From JAAYAO01 sp051133435 (lineage in GTDB: Bacteria; Actinomycetota; Actinomycetes; Propionibacteriales; Propionibacteriaceae), in contig NZ_JBPGNY010000003.1 of the NCBI RefSeq assembly GCF_051133435.1, positions 482,907-546,906 on the forward strand: DNA of 64,000 nucleotides. Direction: 5' to 3'. The notes under the pieces were generated by a model, which was not told the origin of the DNA, made no database searches, and saw only the letters and a program-made list of their open reading frames with translations. Positions 1-9,113 of the stretch are shown here, piece by piece (position 1 is the stretch's first letter; every line of letters begins with the position of its first letter). The position numbers and the translations under genes are program-made.

Positions 1-3000
1 CGGTACCTCGATCACCTGCTTGTTCGCGACCATCGCCGACGAGACCTGATCGTCGCGGGCGACCGGCGCCATCAAGGGAGCGGTCGGGTCGGATTCGATC
101 AGCACGTAGCCGGTCGCCTCGGCGCCGCGGGCATCGACCACGTCATAGGCGCCCAGGTAGTTGCCGGGTTTCAGCGGGACGGTGAACTGCACATCACGGT
201 CGACGACCTCGGCATCGTCGATGCCGTCGAACTGCAGCGGATCCTTGTCGGTGTAGTAGAAGGCGTCGCCGTCGGGGTCGGTGTCATTACCCAGGGCCGG
301 CACCTGCACGGTACGGCCGGGACGGGCCGCGACCGGGTCGTCCACGGTGGTGGGCGGGGAGTTCACCGCCGACCGGGGCACCACCCCGACCCGCACCTGA
401 CCCACCGATTTGGCGCCGCGGCTGTCGGTGACGGCGTAGCTGAAGGTGTCGGTGCCGCCCGATTCGGGGTAGGCCTCGTATTCCAGCCACTTCTCGTCCA
501 CGGCGGTGACCCGGCCGAGCTTGGGACCCGAATCGACGCCGATCAGTCGCACCGCGTCACCCTCGGGGTCGATGCCGTCCAGCGGCACCAGGATCTTGCC
601 GGTGGTTCCGGCCAACACCCGGCCCTCCACCTGGCGGGGGGCCGGTGGGGTGTTGGGCACGTCGTCGCCGACCACGAAGATGCGCACCTGCGCCGAGGCG
701 GTCTGATCGCGCTCATCGCGGATCTGGTAGACCAGCCGGTACTCGCCGTCCTGCTTCGGGGCGGCGAAGCGGACGTACTCACCGTCCACCCAGGCCTTGC
801 CGGCGCCGGGTTCCTCGGGCAATTCGTCGTCCAGGGTCAGTTTCAGGCCCGCCGGGGACTGGTCGTTGCCCATCACCCGCACCGAGGCGGTGTCCCCGGC
901 ACGCACCGTCACCTCGTCGCTCTTGGCCACCGGGGCGCTGTGCTGCACCGGCGGGGCGGGCACCACAACCAGGGTGCCGGTGGACGATTCCTGCCCGTCG
1001 GAGACCGTGTAGTTCAACGACACCGGCCCGGACGGGGTGTTCACCGCGCTGATCTCGACCAGCTTGCGCTGGATCATCCGCACCTTCAGGTCGGGGTGGG
1101 TGGAGATGTTCTGCAACACCAGCACGTCGTTGTCGAGGTCTTCGTCGTTGGCCAGCGGGTCGACCAGCACCGATCCCCCGGCCGGCAGCAGGGCGACATC
1201 GCGGGTGGCGACCGGTGGACGGTTCTTCTTGTCGGCCTCGACCACGTCCACCCGCACGATGCCGAAGGCCTTCGGGCCGTTCGAGACGATGTAGCCCACG
1301 TAATAGGTGCCGGGTTTCGCGGCCGAGAAACTGAAGGTGTTGTCGTCGTAGTTCGGCACCACCTTCGCGCCCGGGGTTTCGGCGGCCACCGCCACCAGGG
1401 CGAGTTCGTTGCCGACGTCGTTGGCCAGGGGTTTGGCGAGCAGTTGCTCCCCGACCGAGACCTGGTAGTAGTCACCGTTGGCCAGCGGCGGGATGTTGCC
1501 CTTCTTGGTGGCGCTGACCACGAGTTGTCCGGCGGTCTCGGACACCCCGTCCGACACCACCACATCGATCACCTTGCGGCCCTCGGTGGTGCCGACGTCG
1601 GTGTAGGTGAGCATGCCGTCGGGGGTGAAGGTGACCTCGTCGTCGCCCGGGGCGGTGGCCTCAACGAGCACCAGGTCGTCGCCGTCGGGGTCCATCCAGT
1701 CGAGCAGCACCCGGCGTTGCGCGGTCGAGCCCAGGGTGACCTGCAGGGGTTCGACATTGCGCTTCATCTGCGGCGGCTGGTTGTCGACCTGTTGGTCGTC
1801 GGCGCGGATGTTCAACCGGACGGTGGCGCTGTCGCGGCCCTTGCGTCCGTCGTCGATGGTGTAGCGGAAGGTGATCGACCCGGTCGCCTCGGGGGGCAGG
1901 GTGACCTGCAGGCCGGTGCCGCCGCGAACCAGTTCCAGGGTGCCCTGGGAGATCTCGGGTGGGCCGATCACGGTGAGGATGTCGCCGTCGGGATCGGAGT
2001 CGTTCTCGATCACCGGAATCGTGGTCGATCGGCCGGCCCGCACCCCGAAGGTGTCGTCGACCGCGGTGGGTTTGCGGTTCTCCTCGGTGCGCTTCGGGTC
2101 GACCCGGGTGACCGTCTCGTCGTTCTCGGTCGACTCCCCCTCCTCGGGGGTGGGTGGGGTGACCTTCTGCCAGTCGCGCACCAGTTGCATCGCGTCGGTG
2201 ACCATCCAGACATTGCCGGAGATCTCGTCGTTCAGCACCACCACGTCACGGTTCACCCGAAAGACCAGTTCACCGCCGCTGAAGGACGGAATCGGGGTCA
2301 CCTGCGCCTCGGCGTGGGAGCACACCGTGGCGACCCGTCCGCTCGGGCCGGCGGCGAAGGCACCGTAGGCGCAGCCGTTCACCACCACGGGTTGGATCGG
2401 GGTGCCGCCCACCTGCGAGGTGAGGTCGACCAGTTCCTTTTCGGTCACGCCGAGCATTCCGGTCGGGGTGGCGACCACCCCGGCGAAATCGGCATCGGCG
2501 GTGCGCACCGTGGTGGCCGAGGAGTCCTGCAACATCGCGTTGGCGAGCCGCTCGTCGGTGATGGCTTCCTTGCTGCCCTCGACCCAGATCCGGTTTCCGG
2601 TGCGGTCCAGGACGATCGCGGTCTCGCCGACCACCGCGACCTGCACGTCGGCGTCGGCGGCCAGGTCGAAGGGCAACGGCGTTCCGGTCGGTTCGCCGTC
2701 GACCTCACGGACGAGTTCGGAGTCGGTCACCGATACCGCCACCGGCACACCGTCGTCCGAGACCGCGGCGACGCCGCCCCGGCCGATCTCCCAATCGGCC
2801 TTGGCCTTGGCGTATTCGATGCTCATCGCCTGTTCGACCGGACGGGCCCACATCCGTCCGCTGGTTTCGTCCACCACCGCGACGGTGTCCTTGCCCAGGG
2901 TGACCTCGGCGTTGGCGCTGAGGCTGACCGGGGTGCCCAGGGTGGTGGTGGCCGGATCGACCCGCTGCAGCAGGTTGGTGGTGCTGTCGACGACGAGCAC

Positions 3001-3267
3001 GTTCTTCTCGTGCTGCAGAACGTCGAAATCCTTGTTGACCATCAACACCGAGGTCTCGAGGTCGTTGATCTGCTTGTTCAGCTTGCCCAGCAGCCGTTCT
3101 TTGCGGTTGGTCACCCAGACCGAACCGTCGTGCAGGTCGAGGTCGGCGGCCGGGTAACCCGGCGACACCGAGGCGCCGACGACCAGGATCACGGTGAGCA
3201 GTCCGACGACAGCGGTCGGCAGGATCCGCCCCAGTAGGGCTCGTCTGCGCCTGTTCCCTCTCGCCAT
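1..3267 (-). CDS. Large membrane-anchored Ig-like repeat protein (3' end outside window)
   Basis: The frame is open from an ATG at 3267 to the left edge, so about 1089 residues are seen and the C-terminus is missing. A basic N-terminus is followed by one hydrophobic segment (about residues 12-33), a signal peptide or anchor. Residues about 40-390 look like a beta-propeller or sensor region, with repeated short Val/Asp strands. From about residue 400 there are repeated Ig/cadherin-like modules of about 95 residues, each with an N-D-x-D-P-(D/E)-G-D turn (for example NDSDPDGD). Proteins of this architecture sit beside PP2C, FHA and STK genes in many actinobacteria, often followed by MoxR, DUF58 and transglutaminase genes. 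It is probably an exported cell-envelope protein; the ligand is unknown. It lies 156 bp downstream of the kinase gene. Confidence 0.8.
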   Translation of the reverse strand, partial: MARGNRRRRALLGRILPTAVVGLLTVILVVGASVSPGYPAADLDLHDGSVWVTNRKERLLGKLNKQINDLETSVLMVNKDFDVLQHEKNVLVVDSTTNLLQRVDPATTTLGTPVSLSANAEVTLGKDTVAVVDETSGRMWARPVEQAMSIEYAKAKADWEIGRGGVAAVSDDGVPVAVSVTDSELVREVDGEPTGTPLPFDLAADADVQVAVVGETAIVLDRTGNRIWVEGSKEAITDERLANAMLQDSSATTVRTADADFAGVVATPTGMLGVTEKELVDLTSQVGGTPIQPVVVNGCAYGAFAAGPSGRVATVCSHAEAQVTPIPSFSGGELVFRVNRDVVVLNDEISGNVWMVTDAMQLVRDWQKVTPPTPEEGESTENDETVTRVDPKRTEENRKPTAVDDTFGVRAGRSTTIPVIENDSDPDGDILTVIGPPEISQGTLELVRGGTGLQVTLPPEATGSITFRYTIDDGRKGRDSATVRLNIRADDQQVDNQPPQMKRNVEPLQVTLGSTAQRRVLLDWMDPDGDDLVLVEATAPGDDEVTFTPDGMLTYTDVGTTEGRKVIDVVVSDGVSETAGQLVVSATKKGNIPPLANGDYYQVSVGEQLLAKPLANDVGNELALVAVAAETPGAKVVPNYDDNTFSFSAAKPGTYYVGYIVSNGPKAFGIVRVDVVEADKKNRPPVATRDVALLPAGGSVLVDPLANDEDLDNDVLVLQNISTHPDLKVRMIQRKLVEISAVNTPSGPVSLNYTVSDGQESSTGTLVVVPAPPVQHSAPVAKSDEVTVRAGDTASVRVMGNDQSPAGLKLTLDDELPEEPGAGKAWVDGEYVRFAAPKQDGEYRLVYQIRDERDQTASAQVRIFVVGDDVPNTPPAPRQVEGRVLAGTTGKILVPLDGIDPEGDAVRLIGVDSGPKLGRVTAVDEKWLEYEAYPESGGTDTFSYAVTDSRGAKSVGQVRVGVVPRSAVNSPPTTVDDPVAARPGRTVQVPALGNDTDPDGDAFYYTDKDPLQFDGIDDAEVVDRDVQFTVPLKPGNYLGAYDVVDARGAEATGYVLIESDPTAPLMAPVARDDQVSSAMVANKQVIEVP

Positions 3268-3423
3268 AGTCACTTTCCTCGTCGCGGCTCCGGCAACCTT
3301 GGCGACTGTACGTGAACGGAGGTTTAACCCTTGGCGGGAATGGTCGCCGAGCGCCCTGTCAAGACCGCTGGACATCCTAAGGGCGGCGGTCACGCCTCAC
3401 AATTTGTCGATCTGCCGGGGCCG

Positions 3424-4848
3424 TCAGCCCGCGGCGCAGCGACTCACCGGCTCACTGGAGCGTCCGTTGTCACCCAACGCCACCACCTGGATGCACGGCT
3501 GCAGCCCCTCGGGTACCTCGGTGTTGAGCTTCGGGTCGCCGACGGTGGTCGCATCGGCGGGGCGTTCGGTCCACGACCAACTCCACCGCTGTACCGGCAC
3601 GTCCCCGTCCGGCTGGGTCCAGGTGCAACTCAACTGTCCGCCGGTCGACTCACAAGCCAGGTCGGTGACCGCACCGGGCGCCTGCACCGGCTGCGCGGTT
3701 TGCTGTTCGGGGGTCGGTTTCTCCGGCCCCTGTGGTGGCGGCGGTGGATCGACGAAGAGCAGTACCCCGACGATCACCCCGATCACCAGCACTGCGGCGA
3801 TCGACCCGATCACCAACATCAGCGGACGCCGCGGCGGCCCGTCCTCGTCCTCGATCCGGTATCTGGTGGAGGCGGTGCTGGCCGCGGAGGTCGACCCGTC
3901 GTCCTGGTCGATGGTGACCACGCCGCGCATCCGGGTCGGGGTGTCCTCCTCGGCCTCCGATTCGGTCACCTGCCCGGTGTCCATCACCTCGATCGCGGTC
4001 GGGGTGAGACCCATCGCCATCTCGACCCCCTGCAGGGCCTGGGCGAGTTCGAGGGCCGATCGGAACCGGGCCTCGGTGCGTTTGTGCAGCGAACGGGCCA
4101 GCACCTGTTCCAGCAGCGGGGGCACATCGTCGCGGCCGGTGGACGGCACCGGCTCGCGCTCGATCCGGGAAATCAGTGCGGTGGTCGAGTTGTTGCCGCC
4201 GAAGACCTCGAAGGGTGAGCGGCCGGCCAATAGGGCATAGACCGTGGCCCCCAGCGAGTAGACGTCGGTGCGCCAGTCGGGTTGGGTCAGGTCGTTGAAC
4301 TGTTCCGGCGCCGACCAGGGCACCGACAGCCCGTCCAGTCGTTCGAGGTTGGCATCGATCTGGGCCGAGATGCCGAAGTCGGTGAGCGCCGGCCAGCCGT
4401 ACTCGGTGACCAGCACATTGGCCGGTTTGATGTCGCGGTGCAGGATGCCCGCGTTGTGGGCGGTGGCCACTGCACTGGCCAGCCGGATCCCTATCCGCAG
4501 GGCCTCGGGCACCGGGATGCGTTCGCGCCGCAGCCGCACCGACAGGTTCGGTTTGGGGCAGTACTCCATCACCAGACAGGGACGCCCGTCGGGGGCGATG
4601 CCGGCGAAGAAGATCGACACGATGGACGGGTGGGTCGACACCTGGGCCATCGCGTTGGCCTCGGAGATGAACCGTTGCCGCACCGAGTCGTCAACCGCCG
4701 AGTCGATCAGCACCTTCACCGCCACCTTGCGGCGGGGCAGGTCCTGTTCGTAGAGGAAGACGTCGGCGAAGCCACCCGAACCCAGGTGCTGCAGCACCCG
4801 GTATCCGGGCAACTCCGGCGGCGGGGCCGGGGTGCGTTTCGAGGTCAC
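3424..4848 (-). CDS. Transmembrane Ser/Thr protein kinase with extracellular FN3-like domain
   Basis: This is a 474-residue Hanks-type kinase starting at GTG. Visible motifs are the Gly-rich loop LGSGGF (22-27), the VAVK lysine (K45), HRDIKPAN (137-144), DFG (157-159) and SAPE (179-182). A cytoplasmic linker rich in acidic and Ser/Thr residues follows, then one membrane helix (about 343-366), a Pro-rich stretch, and a C-terminal domain with FN3-like strands and a Cys pair (about 385-474). The kinase therefore faces the cytoplasm and a small sensor domain faces outward. It starts 5 bp after the FHA gene stops and shares the cassette with a PP2C phosphatase, so the FHA protein is a likely substrate or scaffold. 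The extracellular part is not PASTA, so this is not a canonical PknB. Confidence 0.92.
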   Translation of the reverse strand: MTSKRTPAPPPELPGYRVLQHLGSGGFADVFLYEQDLPRRKVAVKVLIDSAVDDSVRQRFISEANAMAQVSTHPSIVSIFFAGIAPDGRPCLVMEYCPKPNLSVRLRRERIPVPEALRIGIRLASAVATAHNAGILHRDIKPANVLVTEYGWPALTDFGISAQIDANLERLDGLSVPWSAPEQFNDLTQPDWRTDVYSLGATVYALLAGRSPFEVFGGNNSTTALISRIEREPVPSTGRDDVPPLLEQVLARSLHKRTEARFRSALELAQALQGVEMAMGLTPTAIEVMDTGQVTESEAEEDTPTRMRGVVTIDQDDGSTSAASTASTRYRIEDEDGPPRRPLMLVIGSIAAVLVIGVIVGVLLFVDPPPPPQGPEKPTPEQQTAQPVQAPGAVTDLACESTGGQLSCTWTQPDGDVPVQRWSWSWTERPADATTVGDPKLNTEVPEGLQPCIQVVALGDNGRSSEPVSRCAAG

Positions 4849-4853
4849 AGCGG

Positions 4854-7778
4854 TCAGGGCGCGTCGATCACCACGGTGACCCCGTCGCCGAGGTCGAGGA
4901 CCGTGCCGATCGGCACGATCACCGGCTCACCGGGGGTGAGGCGTTCGCGATCGTCCCCACCGGGGTGAATCAGGGTCGTGCCGTTGGTGGAGTGCAGGTC
5001 GGTGACCACCACGTCCCACTCGTCCGGGTGCACCTGGACGTGGGTGCGCGAGATGTCGTGGCTGGGGCTCGGCACGGTCATCAACTTGGGCAGTTGATCG
5101 CGGCCGACCCGGTTCGCCGAGGGGGCTCGTCCGATCAGCACATTGCGGTCGACCTCGACCACCGCTCCCGAGGGCGGACGCAGGATCGCCAGCACCGGAC
5201 GGGCCACCAGCCGGGGGTTCTGCGGTGGGACGTGCGAGGAACACAGCCGGCACTGGGTGGAGGACGGCGGGTTCGGGTGCTGCTGGATGCACATCGAGGC
5301 CAGCACGAAGGAATCGTCGCGGCCCTCGGCCGGGGCCGACTTGAGCGCGCGGGCCAGCCCGGTCTGGAAGACCGTCGCCCCGTCGTGGTCGCTGGCCGGA
5401 TTGTCGGCGGCCGAGCTCGGCGCCGAGGGTTGTCCGGCGCCGAAGTCGGGCACCGAGGCGATCAACCCGGACGGCGGCACCGGTGCCGGGGGTTCGACCG
5501 CCGCCGGCGGTTGGGCGTAGGGCGAGTTCATCGGGTCGGGCTGGGGTGGCTGACCGTAGGCGCCCGGCTGCTGGCCGGGGTGCTGCCCGGGAGCCTGGCC
5601 CGGTTGCCCGGGGGCCTGGCCGAACTGCTGCTGGCCGTAGCCCTGCTGACCGTATTGGCCGGGCTGACCCGGCTGCTGACCGTGTCCCGGAACCTGCGGA
5701 GGCTGACCGTAGCCCTGCCCCGGCTGCTGGGGCTGGCCCGGTTGCGGCTGCTGACCCGGCTGTTGGCCGTATCCCTGCCCCGGTTGCCCGCCGGGGTAAC
5801 CCTGTTGCCCGTAGCCCTGCTGCCCGTACTGGGGCTGCTGTTGACCGGGCTGGCCGGGCTGCGGCGGCATCCCGGGAGCGCTGGGCTGTCCCGGAGCGCT
5901 GGGCTGTCCCGAAGCGCTCTGCTGTCCCGGAGCGCTGGGCTGTCCGGGAGCAACGGGAACTCCAGGAGCACTGTGCACTCCAGGAGCACCGGGCATTCCA
6001 GGAGTACCGGGCATTCCAGGAGTACCGGGCAATCCCGGGGCACCGAAGGACACCCCGGGCGGGGGCGGAGCGATCCCGGCACCGAATCCGGGCCCCGGCG
6101 GCGGAGCCTGCGGCGGCCCGGCCTGCTGGCTCTTGCGGACCTCGCTCATCATCTCGGTCGCGTCCGACACCGCACCGATCTCTTCGGTCGGAGTCTCCTG
6201 ACCGGCCGATTCGGCCCACGCCGGCGCAGCCGATGCTGCCGAACCCGGCTGACCCGCATCGCCCCACGCGGGAGGCGCCGAGGCTGCTGAGCTCGCCTCC
6301 GCCCACGACGGCTGCTGGGCGTCACCCGCATCCGACCAGGCCGGAGCCTGACCGGCGCCGGCATCGGCCCACGCGGGAGCCTCGGGCTGTGCGGGTTCGC
6401 CCGCATCTGCCCACGAGGGGGGCTGCCCGTCATCCCCGGCATCGGCCCAGGCCGGAGCCGACTCGGCAGGCGCCTCACTCTGCGCGGATTCCTGCTGGGC
6501 AGGCTCTTCCGGCTGAGCGGATTCGTCCGTAACTTCTTCGCCGGACGGCGCGGCGGGGGCGGGCGCTCCCCACATCGCGGCGGCCGGATCGACCGCCCCG
6601 GAAATGACTCGGCCCGAGTCGCCCTCGTCGCCGGACTCGGCCTGCTGCTCGGGCACCTCCCCGGACATCGGGGCTTCTTGCGGCGCAGCGTCGGCTTCGG
6701 TTTCCGCTTCAGGTGCGCTGTGTCCCTCGGAGAGACTCTGCTCCTCGGAAGCACTGTCCTCAGAACCACCGTACTCGGAAGCGCTGTCCCCGGAAGCACT
6801 GTCCTCATCGGGAGCACTGTCTTCTTCGGAAGCTGCATCTCCTGCGGCAGCCGGATCTTCTCCTTGAGCGGCGTCCACTTCAGCCGCCGAGGCTTCGTCT
6901 TCCTGCGAGGCCTCTGAGAAGTCGGGGTCATGGATCACCGTGTCGGAGTACTGCGTGGTGTAGTCGTCCGTATCGCCCCGGGCTTCACCCGACACCCCGG
7001 CTCCGGCGGCGGCCGCCGGGGCACCCCACATCGCCGCGGCCGGATCAACCGATCCGCTGATCACCGGCCCCGACCCCGACTCCGGGGTTTCGGCGGATTC
7101 CTCAAACGGCTCGTCGGCCTCGGCCGGTTCCTCGGACTGGCCCGGTTCTTCCGACCGGCTCGGCTCCTCGGACTGGCTCGGTACCTCAGTCTGGGCGGAC
7201 TCCTCAAACTGGCTCGGTTCCCCGGTTTCTTCGGCGCCGACGACTCCGATCGCCGGGGCAGCTTCAGCCGCCTCGCCGGCACCCACCTGCACCGACACCG
7301 GCGCGTTCGTGGCGTCCAGCACCACCGCCCCCGCGGTGACCACCCCGGTCACCAGCGGCAACTGCAGCAGGCTCTCCTGGTCGTGGACCTCCAGGTCGAT
7401 CCGCACCTTGCGCACCTCGCCGAGGCCGGCCTCGACCCAGGTGACCACCTCGGCGCCCCGGGCAACCTGCTGGCCGGTGTCCAGATCCACTGCGGTCACG
7501 TCCCCGCGCATCAGCGAACGCAACTGGTCGCCGTGCCAGAAGAAGGCGGCGAAACTCGGCAACTGGTCGATCCGGAAGGCGGCCAGGCGTTCCACCAGGT
7601 TGGGCATCGACGCTGCCGACAGCAGGTCGTCCCACAGGTCGTTCAGCAACTGGCTGACACTCGGCGGGGCCGGGGGCATGATGACCATGGCCGTGGGCCC
7701 GGCCAACACCACCCAGCGTCCGGGAATGTAGGTGGCGCGCCAGCGTCCCACTTCTCCGTTTGCCACGACTACCTCCAC
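4854..7778 (-). CDS. Long FHA-domain protein with low-complexity linker and zinc-ribbon-like motif
   Basis: The product has 974 residues. The N-terminal ~150 residues form a globular region without recognisable motifs. A long acidic Ser/Glu/Ala linker follows, holding two copies of a unit around VDPAAAMWGAPA (about residues 245-260 and 395-410) and several PAWADAG-type repeats, then a Pro/Gly/Gln/Tyr-rich stretch (about 560-780). Near residue 840 a C-x12-C-x2-C pattern resembles a zinc ribbon. The C-terminus (about 865-974) is an FHA phosphothreonine-binding domain with LIGR, SRTH and STNGT motifs. It overlaps the PP2C gene by 10 bp and precedes the kinase by 5 bp, so it is translationally linked to both. 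It probably docks kinase-phosphorylated partners; the role of the tail-like linker is unknown. Confidence 0.9.
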   Translation of the reverse strand: MEVVVANGEVGRWRATYIPGRWVVLAGPTAMVIMPPAPPSVSQLLNDLWDDLLSAASMPNLVERLAAFRIDQLPSFAAFFWHGDQLRSLMRGDVTAVDLDTGQQVARGAEVVTWVEAGLGEVRKVRIDLEVHDQESLLQLPLVTGVVTAGAVVLDATNAPVSVQVGAGEAAEAAPAIGVVGAEETGEPSQFEESAQTEVPSQSEEPSRSEEPGQSEEPAEADEPFEESAETPESGSGPVISGSVDPAAAMWGAPAAAAGAGVSGEARGDTDDYTTQYSDTVIHDPDFSEASQEDEASAAEVDAAQGEDPAAAGDAASEEDSAPDEDSASGDSASEYGGSEDSASEEQSLSEGHSAPEAETEADAAPQEAPMSGEVPEQQAESGDEGDSGRVISGAVDPAAAMWGAPAPAAPSGEEVTDESAQPEEPAQQESAQSEAPAESAPAWADAGDDGQPPSWADAGEPAQPEAPAWADAGAGQAPAWSDAGDAQQPSWAEASSAASAPPAWGDAGQPGSAASAAPAWAESAGQETPTEEIGAVSDATEMMSEVRKSQQAGPPQAPPPGPGFGAGIAPPPPGVSFGAPGLPGTPGMPGTPGMPGAPGVHSAPGVPVAPGQPSAPGQQSASGQPSAPGQPSAPGMPPQPGQPGQQQPQYGQQGYGQQGYPGGQPGQGYGQQPGQQPQPGQPQQPGQGYGQPPQVPGHGQQPGQPGQYGQQGYGQQQFGQAPGQPGQAPGQHPGQQPGAYGQPPQPDPMNSPYAQPPAAVEPPAPVPPSGLIASVPDFGAGQPSAPSSAADNPASDHDGATVFQTGLARALKSAPAEGRDDSFVLASMCIQQHPNPPSSTQCRLCSSHVPPQNPRLVARPVLAILRPPSGAVVEVDRNVLIGRAPSANRVGRDQLPKLMTVPSPSHDISRTHVQVHPDEWDVVVTDLHSTNGTTLIHPGGDDRERLTPGEPVIVPIGTVLDLGDGVTVVIDAP

Positions 7779-8536
7779 GCCTTCGCCATCGGGATCGTCG
7801 TTTCGTCCGGTTCGGTCGAGCCGACGTCAACGACAATTATCGAAACATTGTCTCGCGCACCAGACTGCAGGGCCAGTTCGAGCAGGTCATCGGTCGCCTT
7901 CGCCGGATCCGGTTCGGTCACCAGCACCGCCCGGGCCTGCTCTCTCGGTGCGTCCAGCAGACCGTCGGTGCAGAACAGGAAGCGGTCGCCGGTCACCATC
8001 GGGATCAGCCAGAAATCCGGATTACAGCCGTCCGGGGAACCGATCGCGCGGGTCACCACATTGCGTTCGGGATGCTGGTCGGCCTCGCTGGCACTCAACT
8101 GCCCGGCTTCCACCAACTCCTGGACGTGGGAGTGGTCGACGCTCACCTGGGTGATCCGGCGTGCTCCGGGCGCACCGTAGATCCGGAAAGCCCGCGAGTC
8201 TCCCAGGTTGAAGATCAGCCAGTAGTAGTGCTCGCCGTATTGCAGTACCACTGCACCGCAGACTGTCGAACCGGCTCCCGGCGCCCGCAACTGCAGGGCC
8301 CGCACCTGCTCGTGGCTGCGCTGCAGGGTGGCCACGACCCCGTCGGAGTCCAGCTCCCCCTGTTCGGCCAGCGCCCGGAAAGCACCCACCACCATCGCGC
8401 TGGCGTCCTCACCGGCCTCGGCACCCCCGATACCGTCGGCAACCACGAACACCGGGGGTTCGGCATGAATGCTGTCCTCATTGAGGGCGCGCACCATGCC
8501 GCGATGGGTCACCGCGCCGAAGTCGAGTTGATGCAC
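7769..8536 (-). CDS. PP2C-family Ser/Thr protein phosphatase
   Basis: This 255-residue protein has the PP2C/PPM core: a metal-binding NED near residue 20, the VADGIGG motif (about 32-38), a GDSRAFRI-type segment in the middle, a FCTDGLLD aspartate motif and a C-terminal ARDN metal ligand. It has no membrane helix, so it is a soluble cytoplasmic phosphatase. It is the first gene of the minus-strand cassette PP2C-FHA-STK-Ig-like protein and presumably reverses the Thr/Ser phosphorylation laid down by the kinase. The 10-bp overlap with the FHA gene suggests coupled translation. The cassette promoter should lie in the repeat-rich region above 8536. Confidence 0.93.
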   Translation of the reverse strand: MHQLDFGAVTHRGMVRALNEDSIHAEPPVFVVADGIGGAEAGEDASAMVVGAFRALAEQGELDSDGVVATLQRSHEQVRALQLRAPGAGSTVCGAVVLQYGEHYYWLIFNLGDSRAFRIYGAPGARRITQVSVDHSHVQELVEAGQLSASEADQHPERNVVTRAIGSPDGCNPDFWLIPMVTGDRFLFCTDGLLDAPREQARAVLVTEPDPAKATDDLLELALQSGARDNVSIIVVDVGSTEPDETTIPMAKAWR

Positions 8537-8585
8537 CCCGCGAGCGTAGCCAGCGAGAGTTTCACCTCACCCGACCAGGTTTCGC

Positions 8586-8664
8586 GGTACCAAAACCTCC
8601 AACTCAGGAATCCTTTTCTGCCCGGATCGGGGTTATCGCCGAGATAGGTGGGAGATCTTGGTAC
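8586..8664. repeat. Inverted pair of GGTACC motif (copies A and B)
   Basis: Copy A (8586-8608) reads GGTACC-AAAACCTCC-AACTCAGG on the plus strand. Copy B (8645-8664) reads GGTACCAAGATCTCCCACCT on the minus strand. They face each other across about 36 nt, matching the arrangement of copies C and D further right. Confidence 0.6.
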
Positions 8665-8733
8665 CCATCCGGCGCCGGTACTCATGCCGACGAGCAGCGT
8701 CCTGACCGAGGCCGGACGCCAGTCAGGATTCCT

Positions 8734-8799
8734 GACCCTCCAAGATCGTGTGACATCTTGCTCGCCTGCCGGACAAAAAGTCACACGATCTTGAGGGTC
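8734..8799. repeat. Long inverted repeat / hairpin IR1
   Basis: The left arm (8734-8754) and right arm (8780-8799) are complementary over 20 bp with a single bulged C. The core is AAGATCGTGTGAC pairing with GTCACACGATCTT. The loop is 25 nt. It lacks a U-tract on either side, so it may be a structural palindrome or a factor-dependent terminator for the PP2C/ppdK interval. Confidence 0.75.
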
Positions 8800-8928
8800 C
8801 ACCCAACCCGAGCGTCTTCCACAGACTCTGGCGTGGGGAGCCCGGGAAGCAACCTGGGATCCCCCCCCCCGGAGCGGGCGTGGCTGGGTGCAGATCGAGT
8901 GCCGGGAGATCCGGGTCAGCCTGAAGTG

Positions 8929-9041
8929 GGTACCAAAATCCCCAACTCACCCGGCCTAAACGACCGGATCCACCCAATTCCGAGTCCTGAGTTAGGGATT
9001 TGTGTACCCCCGGCCACCGAACCAGGGGTTTGCGTACCCGG
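8929..9041. repeat. GGTACC motif copies C, D and E
   Basis: Copy C (8929-8949, plus) starts GGTACCAAAATCCCCAACTC. Copy D (8986-9010, minus) starts GGTACACAAATCCCTAACTC. Copy E (9021-9040, minus) starts GGTACGCAAACCCCTGG. C and D form an inverted pair with a loop of about 36 nt. E is a third, more diverged copy. Confidence 0.6.
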
Positions 9042-9113
9042 ACAGCAAGCAGAAACGAGGAAAGCGGACGTCGGGTCTCCCCGACGCCCGCCTTGGACGT
9101 ATTTCGGCGCTAC

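Larger units (their letters stand above)
8537..9113. other. 577-bp repeat-rich intergenic region
   Basis: No convincing gene is visible. The region holds the promoter of the PP2C cassette (right to left), the 3' flank of ppdK, a long-armed hairpin (8734-8799), five copies of a GGTACC-containing motif (8586-9041) and a run of ten C residues (8861-8870). Small open frames crossing it are GC-driven and interrupted by these repeats. Confidence 0.7.

Noticed and set aside
940..3237. A 765-codon plus-strand frame at the left edge
   Set aside because: It is antisense to the Ig-like protein, whose minus frame is open to the window edge and has clear domain repeats.
8861..8870. A run of ten C residues as a phase-variation tract
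   Set aside because: It lies in non-coding DNA away from any promoter that can be identified, so no switching role can be argued.
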